Source: DATHTK01 sp035463295
GTDB taxonomy: Bacteria > Actinomycetota > Rubrobacteria > Rubrobacterales > Rubrobacteraceae
Assembly (NCBI GenBank): GCA_035463295.1
Contig: DATHTK010000057.1
Coordinates: forward strand, 23,814 to 87,813
Length of the DNA stretch: 64,000 nucleotides
Reading direction: 5' to 3'
The position numbers and the translations under genes are program-made. This document shows, piece after piece, positions 24,665-32,731 of the stretch (position 1 is the stretch's first letter; the number at the start of each line of letters is the position of its first letter). The notes under the pieces were generated by a model, which saw only the letters and a list, made by a program, of their open reading frames with translations, searched no databases and was not told where the DNA came from.

Positions 24665-26077
24665 TTGGGTGAATCTCATCTCAGGGCCTACGTTGCCGTT
24701 CTCGCGGCTCTCGCCGTAACGCTCGCTGCGTCCTGGGTCTACTGGTACGGCGTTACCGTCGAGTCGCGCTTCATATGGGGCACGGCGGTTTTCGCGGGGC
24801 TCCTGCTCCTGGCCGACCTGTTTCCGATACGTGTCGGAAAACATAGCGACGGCAGCACCGTAGAGATCGTTCTGATGGCTTCGGTCGTAATGCTGGGTCC
24901 TTTCTGGGCAGCGGTGTCGGCCCTGCCGTACGCCGTGCTTGGGGGAAGAAGAGACCCTCTCCGCACCGCCTATGAGGCGAGTAGCGTTACGGTCGAAACA
25001 TATCTGGCGGGCATAGTCTTCTTCTTCGCGGCCGGGCCTCTGGTGGCGGGGCCCCCGGAGGCCGCCGCTCCTGTCGTATACGCGGCCCTGGCATCCGGCG
25101 TAACCATGGTAGGCGTCAACAAGGCTATCAACGCTGGTCTTCTGAAGATAAAGTATCGTCAGGGGATCGAGGAGAGCTGGAGAGAGGTCGTTGAGCCTTA
25201 CCTGCTCTCCATGACCGTATCTGTACTCACCGTGGCCGTAGGAGTGCTGGTCCTGATCGAGTACGGCCCGGTGGCAGCTTTGGTCGTTATCGCCGGCTCG
25301 ATCGGGAGCCAGGTGTTGTTGCACCGCTCGCGCGAGCAGGTAAAGGAAAACGAAGAGTTGCGGGCGCGCGTGGGGAGCCTCGAAGAGGCCCTGGCGACCT
25401 CCAACAGCGCGTTCGGGACCATTATCATCCAGGATCTCGGTAACAAGGACGGCTACACCCACCGGCACGCGGCGGCGACCGCGGTCTACGCGGCGGACCT
25501 GGCGCGCGAGATGAAGCTGGACGAGGCGCGCACGGGGCGGCTGCGGATGGCGGGGCTCTTGCACAACATCGGGCTCTTCGGGCTGCCGGAGGAGCTCTTG
25601 CTGGCGAACGGCAGGCTCAACTCGATCGCCCGGAGCAGGCTCGGCGAGCACCCGGCGCGCGGCGAAGAGACCCTCGCCGCTGTCCCCGAGTTCAAGGAGA
25701 TGGCGTCCTGGGTTCGCTGGCACCACGAGCGTCCGGACGGCCGGGGCTACCCGGACAAGTTGCGCGGCTCCTGGATACCGCTGGAGGCGAAGATACTCGC
25801 CGTCGCCCAGGCCTACGCCGCGATGGTGCTCGATCAGCCCAGCCGCCCCGGCGAGGGTTTCGCGGAGGCGCGGGAGTATCTGACCGCCGGCATCGACACG
25901 GAGTTCGACGGGGTCGTGGTGCGGGCCTTCTTGAGGATTCTGGACACCGAGTCCGACGGCTACCGTATGGCTGACGATTATCGATTCGCCTTCCCCGCCC
26001 CGGACCCTCGTGTCCGCGCGAGACAGGACGCGCTGGGGCCTGCCTCGGACGGCCAGATCCGGGACCTCCCACTGTAG
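24665..26077 (+). CDS. Membrane-anchored HD-GYP-type protein with degenerate HD motif
   Basis: The protein (about 470 residues) starts with TTG 24665 or a nearby codon; no ribosome site is evident. Seven or so membrane helices (1-215) form an input domain of unknown ligand, followed by a coiled linker (REQVKENEELRARVGSLEE) and an HD-GYP domain. The domain keeps GYTHRHAAAT and HHERPDGRGYPDKL, but the metal-binding HD pair reads H300-N301 (LLHNIGLFGLP instead of LLHDIGKIGVP), so c-di-GMP phosphodiesterase activity is doubtful. The intact enzyme encoded 7 bp downstream suggests a regulatory or dimerising partner; this is inference. Confidence 0.82.
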   Translation: MGESHLRAYVAVLAALAVTLAASWVYWYGVTVESRFIWGTAVFAGLLLLADLFPIRVGKHSDGSTVEIVLMASVVMLGPFWAAVSALPYAVLGGRRDPLRTAYEASSVTVETYLAGIVFFFAAGPLVAGPPEAAAPVVYAALASGVTMVGVNKAINAGLLKIKYRQGIEESWREVVEPYLLSMTVSVLTVAVGVLVLIEYGPVAALVVIAGSIGSQVLLHRSREQVKENEELRARVGSLEEALATSNSAFGTIIIQDLGNKDGYTHRHAAATAVYAADLAREMKLDEARTGRLRMAGLLHNIGLFGLPEELLLANGRLNSIARSRLGEHPARGEETLAAVPEFKEMASWVRWHHERPDGRGYPDKLRGSWIPLEAKILAVAQAYAAMVLDQPSRPGEGFAEAREYLTAGIDTEFDGVVVRAFLRILDTESDGYRMADDYRFAFPAPDPRVRARQDALGPASDGQIRDLPL

Positions 26078-26084
26078 GCGCCCC

Positions 26085-28172
26085 GTGTCCCCGGTCGAGC
26101 ACGACGCCAGCGATGTCCTCACTCCAGATACACGGGGGACCGTGAGGCTACCTTTGGCCGGGATACTGCGGATCGGGCTGGCGGTCCTCGTCCTGCTTGT
26201 CGGCACGGTCTGGCCGGGCGGTGCGGGGGCGTATCTGGCGGTGGGATTCGCGCTCGCCTTCGGCGTGCTCCTCGTCGTGGGCCGGCCGCGGATTCTCGCG
26301 CGCGAGAGGTTCGCCCATGTCGTAGTGGACTCCGCGCTGATCGGGGCGCTCGTCGCTTCGACCGGAGGCGCCGGATCGGCCTTCTCCTCGCTCTATGTCC
26401 TGGCTGCGGTCGGCATCGCCTGGGTCGAGACCCGCTCGAAGGTGGCGCTCGCGAGCGCCGCCGTAGTGGTCGGCTACCCGTTCGCCCTGGTCGCCGGCGG
26501 AGACGCGGGCGCTCTGGGGTCGTCGCAGGTGCTCCTGCGCCTCGGGCTGCTCGCTCTCCTCTGCACCGTCGCGGCGTTCGCGGGTGAGCGGGCGCGGGCA
26601 CTCCGAGAGAGCGCCGACGACCGCGCCTCGGAGCGCGACCGCGAGAAGGAGCGTGCGGAGGACGCCGAGGCAATCGTCTCGGGGCTCGGTCCTGTCTTCG
26701 AGGTCCTGGACGTCGGGAGGATGCTCCAGTGGACGGCGGAGTCGGCGAACACGATCGCCGGAGGATCCTACGCCCACGTCGCGGCCCTCTACGGCAATCA
26801 CCACCGGAGCGTCGCGGTCGACGATCTCGACGTCTATCCCACCTGGTGGCATCCCTCGATCCAGCGTCTCGTGCTCTGGTGTTGTCGCGAGGGCGTCGCG
26901 GTGCGCAGCGACGAGGCGGTTCGGGGTATAGAGGGTTTCCTGGCCGTCCCCGTGGGACCGCCCGAAGGCGAGAGGTGGGGGGCTATCGTCGTCGGGGGAA
27001 GGGCGTTCGGTGACGAAGAAGAGCGCACCCTGAAGTTGCTGGCCGAGGGAGTGGGGCCGGCGCTCGAAAAGGGAGCAGAAGAGGCTCCCGGCGGGCGGGA
27101 CCAGCTCTCGGGGCTGCCAAACCGGGAGTCGCTGCGCCGCGTATTGCAGCGAGAGGTCGCTCAGGGGAGAACGCTCACCGTCCTCGCGGTCGGTCTGGGC
27201 GGTTTTCGCGACTACCTCCGAATCCGTGGCGACACTTCGGGCGACGACCTCCTGCGGCGGATCGGCGCGGGGCTAAAGGGCCTTCAGCAGCGCGCGTTCC
27301 GCTACGGACCCGTCGAGTTCGTCGTCCTCCTGGTCGGGACCAGCGAGACCAGGCCCCGCCGGGTGGCAGGTGCGATCCGGCAGATGATCTCACGGGAGAC
27401 GAGCGATCTCGCCGAGCGCGCCTCCCTGACCGTGTCGGCGGGATTCGCCTTCGCCGAGGCCCGGGAAGGGGACCCGGATGCGGTCGTGAAGGCGGCGCTG
27501 GACGCGCTGGAGAAGGCTAGGGGCAGGGCGGACGGCCTCGTCGGCGCATCGACTGACGACGGGTCCGACGAGGGCCTGGAGGACGACGTCCGGGTCGCGG
27601 GAATCGTCAGAAGCCTGGTCGAGGCGCTGGAGGCCAAAGACCCGTACGCCGGAGAGCATCTGAGAACCGTCTCCCGCCTGTCCCTGCGGATGGCGCGCGA
27701 GATGTCGTTGGATGGCGGACAGATAGGCGCCATCGTTACGGGAGCCCTGTTGCACGATATTGGCAAGATCGGGGTTCCCGACCACATCCTGCACAAACCC
27801 GCGCGCCTCACCGAAGAAGAGTTCGAGGCGATAAAGCGGCACCCGGCGCTGGGGGCCGAGATCGTCGCTCCCGTCGAGGACCTGGCGCCGACCGTGGGGG
27901 TGGTCAAGTACCATCACGAGCGCTTTGACGGCAGAGGATATCCCGACGGCTTGCGCGCCGAGAACATACCCCTTGCGGCGCGCATAGTCGCCGTGGCCGA
28001 CGCTTTCGACTCCATGATCCGCGGCCGACCCTATGGTTACGGCATCACCCAGGAGGCCGCCCTGGAGGAGATCCGGAACAACTCCGGGACCCAGTTCGAT
28101 CCTCGGGCCGTGAGGGCGCTGCTGAGGGTCGTGGAGGAGCTCGGGGACCGGCGGCTCGACTCGACCGGCTGA
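26085..28172 (+). CDS. Membrane GGDEF(degenerate)-HD-GYP c-di-GMP phosphodiesterase
   Basis: GTG 26085 begins 7 bp after the previous stop. The 695-residue protein has six hydrophobic segments (20-175), a coiled linker, a GAF-like region (about 205-330), a GGDEF-like domain (about 340-480) and an HD-GYP domain (about 500-690). In the GGDEF domain the active-site loop reads RYGPVEFVVLL, so cyclase activity is lost. The HD-GYP motifs are intact: LLHDIGKIGVPDHIL (H557, D558) and HHERFDGRGYPDGL. It should hydrolyse c-di-GMP, perhaps with GTP or c-di-GMP sensing by the dead GGDEF domain. The pair likely forms an operon. Confidence 0.88.
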   Translation: MSPVEHDASDVLTPDTRGTVRLPLAGILRIGLAVLVLLVGTVWPGGAGAYLAVGFALAFGVLLVVGRPRILARERFAHVVVDSALIGALVASTGGAGSAFSSLYVLAAVGIAWVETRSKVALASAAVVVGYPFALVAGGDAGALGSSQVLLRLGLLALLCTVAAFAGERARALRESADDRASERDREKERAEDAEAIVSGLGPVFEVLDVGRMLQWTAESANTIAGGSYAHVAALYGNHHRSVAVDDLDVYPTWWHPSIQRLVLWCCREGVAVRSDEAVRGIEGFLAVPVGPPEGERWGAIVVGGRAFGDEEERTLKLLAEGVGPALEKGAEEAPGGRDQLSGLPNRESLRRVLQREVAQGRTLTVLAVGLGGFRDYLRIRGDTSGDDLLRRIGAGLKGLQQRAFRYGPVEFVVLLVGTSETRPRRVAGAIRQMISRETSDLAERASLTVSAGFAFAEAREGDPDAVVKAALDALEKARGRADGLVGASTDDGSDEGLEDDVRVAGIVRSLVEALEAKDPYAGEHLRTVSRLSLRMAREMSLDGGQIGAIVTGALLHDIGKIGVPDHILHKPARLTEEEFEAIKRHPALGAEIVAPVEDLAPTVGVVKYHHERFDGRGYPDGLRAENIPLAARIVAVADAFDSMIRGRPYGYGITQEAALEEIRNNSGTQFDPRAVRALLRVVEELGDRRLDSTG

Positions 28173-28241
28173 CCTCGGCGTCGTAGAGGTTTCCGCCACT
28201 CTGCGGACCCTTGATCGTATCCCCGGTGGTTATCTCTCAAA

Positions 28242-28259
28242 ATCACTCATTTGAGTGAT
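28242..28259. promoter_or_regulatory. 18-bp palindrome, operator candidate upstream of BTAD regulator
   Basis: ATCACTCA-TT-TGAGTGAT is perfectly symmetric and lies about 180 bp upstream of ATG 28438 in an A+T-richer spot. The remaining 28173-28437 interval contains GC-rich repeats of the CCGGCGGT type but no gene. The palindrome could bind a dimeric regulator controlling the BTAD gene. Confidence 0.5.
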
Positions 28260-28437
28260 ACATCGGCACATGCCTCTGTAATAGTCTGATCTGCAAGATG
28301 GTGGCGAGATAGGACTACTGGTCTCGCCTGGGGAGAGGAGACTCGGCTTCTCGCACGAGGATGAAACGCGACCGCGGAATTTGGTTTAGGCAACCGGCGG
28401 TGCTGCCGGGTAGACGACCGGCGGTTAGGAGAGTGAG

Positions 28438-29403
28438 ATGCAGGGAACGCTTCTGGAGTTGCCGACCGGGTACTATGTTGAGCGTGACCCGGACATACTG
28501 ATCCTGCGCCGACTCGACGGCTCCATGGTCGGCGCGTTCAGCGCCCGGGGAGCCGCCCCGGAAGACGTCCGCCGGGCTGTCGAGGAGACCGCTCAGAAGC
28601 TGCCGGAGGAGTCGCGCCGCGCCCCCTCCGGGCCACAGTTGCGGGCACGTTTTTTTGGTCGCTTCGAAGTCTTGTGCGGTGGTGAGACACTCCATCTGGG
28701 GCGCAACGGCAAGGCACTCACCATCCTCAAGTACCTGCTGGCCAACCGCACTCGCCTCGTCTCCCAGGACCACCTCATGGGCTGGCTGTGGCCCGAATCA
28801 AACCTCAAGAAGGCTCGCTGGTCTCTGAACTCAGCCATCCATACCCTGCGCAAGCTTCTAAGCGGTTGCATCTCCTCACCCTCTGCTAGCGGCTACGTGG
28901 TGCTGGAGGAGGGCCACTACAGGCTATGCCCGACCATCCGCCTTAGCACCGACGTAGACGATTTCGACAACTGCTACGAGGAGGGTCGGCGGCAGCAGAG
29001 GGAGGGGAGACTGCACCAGGCGGCATCCGAGTACGAGCGGGCGATAGAGCTCTATGAGGGAGATTACCTGGTTGAGGACCTCTACGAGGACTGGACGATG
29101 GTAGAGCGCGAGCGGCTGGCCAACGCATATCTGAACATGCTGGGGTGGCTGGCTCTCTACTATGCAGAGGCGGGCTACCATCAGCAGAGCATCGAGGCTT
29201 GCTACCGGATCTTGGAGAAGGACCGTTGTCATGAGGACAGCTACCGGCTGCTGATGAGGAGCTACGTGCGGCTTGGGCTGCGGGCACGGGCGCTGCACCA
29301 GTACCGGTTGTGCGAGAGGATACTGGGTCAGGAGTACGGTACGACCCCCTCCCCCGAGACCCAGTCCCTCTACGGAAGTCTTGTAGGGGACGAGGCGATA
29401 TGA
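28438..29403 (+). CDS. BTAD-domain (SARP/AfsR-like) transcriptional regulator
   Basis: The 321-residue protein has an N-terminal extension (1-65, with ILILRRLDGSMVGAFSARG), a winged-helix OmpR-type DNA-binding domain (about 70-165, ARFFGRFEVLCGGETLHLGR, NRTRLVSQDHLMGWLWPE, NSAIHTLRKLL) and a bacterial transcriptional activation domain of TPR-like helices (about 180-310, FDNCYEEGRRQQREGRLHQA, LLMRSYVRLGLRARALHQYR). This is the architecture of SARP activators that switch on secondary metabolism or cell-surface gene clusters. It lacks the ATPase domain of AfsR. It is the nearest regulator to the injection-system cluster whose 3' end it faces, and may control it; this is inference. Confidence 0.88.
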   Translation: MQGTLLELPTGYYVERDPDILILRRLDGSMVGAFSARGAAPEDVRRAVEETAQKLPEESRRAPSGPQLRARFFGRFEVLCGGETLHLGRNGKALTILKYLLANRTRLVSQDHLMGWLWPESNLKKARWSLNSAIHTLRKLLSGCISSPSASGYVVLEEGHYRLCPTIRLSTDVDDFDNCYEEGRRQQREGRLHQAASEYERAIELYEGDYLVEDLYEDWTMVERERLANAYLNMLGWLALYYAEAGYHQQSIEACYRILEKDRCHEDSYRLLMRSYVRLGLRARALHQYRLCERILGQEYGTTPSPETQSLYGSLVGDEAI

Positions 29404-29443
29404 CACCTCGCAGCGTCGCCGGCGAGGTCAGTGCGGGAGCCCC

Positions 29444-29827
29444 ATGAGCAAGCCCTTCCAGTTCCAGGGATGGCCCGAGAGCCTTGACGTTCCCTACGGA
29501 CCGTACCGCGCCGTGATCGAGCGCGTGGTCGATGGCGACACCGTACACGTCGTCGTCTCGCTGGGACTCGATGAGTACGCGTACCGCATGATCCGACTTC
29601 AAGGTGCGGACGCGCCCGAACTCTTCTCGGGGCCGCCGCAAGAGAGGGAGAGGGGCAAGGCCGCCAGGGATTTCCTCGCCCAGCTCCTTCCGCAAGGCAC
29701 CAAGTGCAGGCTCCTCACACAACGCGACGTATCGACCTTCGGCCGGTACGTCGCGAGCATCGAGCTCGAGGACGGCACGGATGTAGTCACGGCCCTGATC
29801 GAAGCGGGCCACGCTACGCCGAGGTAA
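29444..29827 (+). CDS. Thermonuclease-like (SNase) protein
   Basis: The 127-residue product has the OB-fold SNase pattern: ERVVDGDTVHVVV with the calcium-binding Asp pair, the catalytic Arg in MIRLQGADAPEL, GKAARDFLAQLL and FGRYVASIELEDG with the second Arg. The expected Glu of the ADAPE motif is present. It is short and ends directly after the last strand (EAGHATPR). There is no signal peptide, unlike secreted relatives, so it would act in the cytoplasm unless exported otherwise. It is co-directional with the BTAD gene and convergent with the injection-system cluster; association with that system is possible but unproven. Confidence 0.82.
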   Translation: MSKPFQFQGWPESLDVPYGPYRAVIERVVDGDTVHVVVSLGLDEYAYRMIRLQGADAPELFSGPPQERERGKAARDFLAQLLPQGTKCRLLTQRDVSTFGRYVASIELEDGTDVVTALIEAGHATPR

Positions 29828-29876
29828 GCCGGCGCGTCCACCTCGCTCGCGCCTCCGGAGGGGCCGTCGGTCCCTC

Positions 29877-32714
29877 TTACCCTATCGTGGTGGTCGTCAG
29901 CCACACGTACAGCTCGAAGGCGCCACCGCGACGCCCGTCGCCGGTGGGCCGCCGCAGGCCGAACTCGGCTTCCGGATCGGCGAATGCATCCCCGTCCAGG
30001 TACACGTCCCGTTCTCCCTGCGCCCGGATAGAGTTGCCCTTCAGCGTCAGGTGGGCGGGTACCCGTGAGGTGACACCACCCAGCAGGCTGAGACTGGTGA
30101 CAAAGGTTCTTTCGACTTCCGGTTTCCAGACGAGCTCTCTCCCACTCGGTTTCAGCGCGCTCTGCAGGATGGTCGGCTGGAAGCCGACCATCCGATCTAC
30201 GTTGAAGAACCGTCTCTCGTCGTCGGTCAGCGGCCAGGGGATATCCAGCGTAACGAAACAGGTAGCCTGGTTGATCGTCTCGGGATCAACCCCCCGGTCG
30301 AAGACGATGCGCAGACCCCGCATGAACTCCTCGACCGGGATCTCACCGTTGTTGCGTAGCGGCGCACCGTCGCTGATCCTCAGCACCTCCTCGACGCGGA
30401 AGCCGGGCTCCTGCGCATCGCCGCTTCTCTGGCACAGCTGGTCTATCGCTTCCTGGATGGTCTTCGTCTCGGCCAGAAACCCGCAGTCCGCAGGGTCGTA
30501 GGCGACGTGGCGGGCCTGGCTCTTGTTGAGGGTGGCGGTGAAGACGAAAGAGGTTGGGCCGCGGGTCCGGTGCCCGGCGGCTTCCTCCAGCGTCGCGGTC
30601 GCCCGCTGCACCGGGGTCTCGGGGTCCAGCCGCCACCGGCAACTGGCTACGCCCCGGGTGTCGGTCGCGACCTCCTCGTTCTCCAGGGTGCCATTGCCCG
30701 GCTCCACCTTGAACGACACTCTGGCTTTGTTGACCGGCCCGCAGTCGTTGGCTACCAGGACGCGAAGCGGGTCGAGGTTGCCGACGTCGTCCGGCGAGAC
30801 GTGCTGCCCGTCGCCGCTCAGGTAGTAGAGGCTGCTTAGTCGAGAGAGCCGATCTATGGCCGTCTGGAGCGTCGTCTCTATGTCCGTCAGGTTGGCGCAG
30901 TCGCCGGGATCGTAGGCAACCCGAGTGGCTACACTCGGGTTTGCGCTGAAGTGGACGGAGAGATGCCGGGTGTCGTCGCCGACGCCGAGCAGCGTCGCCC
31001 GCACCCGCTGGTCCTGTTTCTCGGGGTCTTTGTCCAGCGTCCACCTGCAGGCGGCGACGCCATCGTTGTCGGTGAGGACGGTCACGCTCTCGCCGGTGAC
31101 GTTGCCGGCTTCGCTCTCAAGGGTGCCTTTGGAGTCGAGGATCTCGAACCGGACCCGCGCTCCCCGCACGGGCCACTGCCCGTTCGCCACGCCGACCCGG
31201 AGCGGCTCCGGCAACTCCTTGCCCGGCATCGCCTCCTGCCCGGCGCCGCCGAGGTAGAAGAGGCTGGTGAGCTTCGTCAGCGGCGGAAAAAGGTTGCGGC
31301 AGTCGCGAAGTACGGAGAGTCGAGCGCTCCCCGAGTCGTCTTGAGTCGCTACTATCGCCAGGGCGCAGAAGCTGTGCCGGACGCCGTGGGGCGAGAGCGC
31401 AGCGGGGTCCGAGTCGGGGTCCTCCGGGTCCACCCGGGGCCACCCGATGTCGCCGGTCGCGGTGCGCGCCGGGATAAGCCAGTAATCGCCCGCCCGGTAC
31501 TGGCCGCTGCCGAACTCTACCTCGATGCCGTCCTCGAGCTCCTGTGTCACGAGCCTCAGGCCGTTCTCGTTCGCCGCGCCGTTCTGGTCCCACCGTCGCA
31601 ACTTGGGGTGCAGACCCGGGTCTATGGCCGGCGGGGTCTGCCTTACGGTAATGACTCGCCGCGCGTGGTCCACGGAACGGTCGATCTGTAGCAACTGCCG
31701 GTAACTGCCACGCAACTCCGTGTGGTCGTCGACTATCTCGACCCACTGACCGTTGGCGAAGCTCAGGAACTCGTCGCGGCCGGTGTCTCTGACGGTGATC
31801 TCCTTCCTCGCGACATCCACGTTCTCGATGCCGGTGAGCAGAGACCCGTTGTCGCGCGACCACTTGAAGCGGGCCGTACCCCGATCCCCCTTCCGATGCA
31901 CCTCGACGCGGTAGAGCTGGTTCTCAAGCCGCTCGTATCCGCCGCCCGGGGGGATCTGGCACGGACCCGTCGTGCCAGCCGGTTCCCTCGTCCGCGCGGT
32001 CAGCTTGCCCGTTGGCGGCTCTCTCAGCTCTTCGAGCGCCCTCTCGCCTCTCTCGCACAGACCGTCAAGTATCTCCACGGCTCGGGGAGAGATCTTGCGC
32101 AGTTCCTCGCTCTCGTCCCCGGTCGGGTTCGATTTGTCCCGGAGCTCGGCGTACCGGGCGAGGAGGTCGAGATCCTCCTGAATATCGTTCCTCAGGTCGA
32201 ATTTCCTGACCTTGACCTGCCAGACGGTCTGCTTGCGGGTGGTGGTGTCGGGTCCACCCAGCGCCACCTCTCGAAGGCGCTCGTCGTCGAGGTGGGTTAT
32301 ATGTCGCTCCCAGACATCCAGGTAGACCAGCCCGAGGCCCTGTTCCGTACCATCCGTCCACCCTGTCAGGTCCTCGGGGTTCGGCGGGTCGGGCTGTCCG
32401 CCCGCGTCGGGCTCCGCTTCGTAGTTCACCTCTCTATCGTTGACGCAGAGGATGCCGTCCACGTAGATGTGGCCCTTGTCTACAAAGAGCGTCCCGTCGC
32501 GCGCCGCGATCTCGAAGCCCGTCGCCGTGCCGCTATCGGATATCGGGGTGCCGCTCGGGCCGATCACCGCTTCGGTCCCGGCCTCGGCGCGGTGCTGGTG
32601 TATCTCCTGCTGTTCGTTCCACTCCGAGTCCAGCAGCACGCGGCCCTGCTGCATGAGCACGCCGCTGTAGCGCTTCTCTGGCTCGAACGTCTGCCGGCTG
32701 AGATCTGCTTTCAT
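29877..32714 (-). CDS. eCIS DUF6519-like fibre/receptor-binding candidate with Ig-like repeats
   Basis: ATG 32714 follows GAGGAGGAGCGCTC. The 945-residue protein opens with the module MKADLSRQTFEPEKRYSGVL ... QQGRVLLDSEWNEQQEI, typical of DUF6519 proteins in phage-tail-like clusters. A central part (about 280-500) is rich in beta strands. Two tandem Ig-like (Big_1/invasin-type) repeats follow, each with LRVxVAN, VRFEILDSKGTLESE / VSFKVEPGNGTLENE, a conserved GVAxCRW turn and AYDPxDC linker. A last domain (about 790-945) is distinct. As the most distal gene of the cluster with repeated adhesin domains it is a good candidate for the tail fibre or target-binding protein. The longer open frame upstream of the start is shadow. 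Confidence 0.8.
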   Translation of the reverse strand: MKADLSRQTFEPEKRYSGVLMQQGRVLLDSEWNEQQEIHQHRAEAGTEAVIGPSGTPISDSGTATGFEIAARDGTLFVDKGHIYVDGILCVNDREVNYEAEPDAGGQPDPPNPEDLTGWTDGTEQGLGLVYLDVWERHITHLDDERLREVALGGPDTTTRKQTVWQVKVRKFDLRNDIQEDLDLLARYAELRDKSNPTGDESEELRKISPRAVEILDGLCERGERALEELREPPTGKLTARTREPAGTTGPCQIPPGGGYERLENQLYRVEVHRKGDRGTARFKWSRDNGSLLTGIENVDVARKEITVRDTGRDEFLSFANGQWVEIVDDHTELRGSYRQLLQIDRSVDHARRVITVRQTPPAIDPGLHPKLRRWDQNGAANENGLRLVTQELEDGIEVEFGSGQYRAGDYWLIPARTATGDIGWPRVDPEDPDSDPAALSPHGVRHSFCALAIVATQDDSGSARLSVLRDCRNLFPPLTKLTSLFYLGGAGQEAMPGKELPEPLRVGVANGQWPVRGARVRFEILDSKGTLESEAGNVTGESVTVLTDNDGVAACRWTLDKDPEKQDQRVRATLLGVGDDTRHLSVHFSANPSVATRVAYDPGDCANLTDIETTLQTAIDRLSRLSSLYYLSGDGQHVSPDDVGNLDPLRVLVANDCGPVNKARVSFKVEPGNGTLENEEVATDTRGVASCRWRLDPETPVQRATATLEEAAGHRTRGPTSFVFTATLNKSQARHVAYDPADCGFLAETKTIQEAIDQLCQRSGDAQEPGFRVEEVLRISDGAPLRNNGEIPVEEFMRGLRIVFDRGVDPETINQATCFVTLDIPWPLTDDERRFFNVDRMVGFQPTILQSALKPSGRELVWKPEVERTFVTSLSLLGGVTSRVPAHLTLKGNSIRAQGERDVYLDGDAFADPEAEFGLRRPTGDGRRGGAFELYVWLTTTTIG

Positions 32715-32731
32715 GAGCGCTCCTCCTCGTT

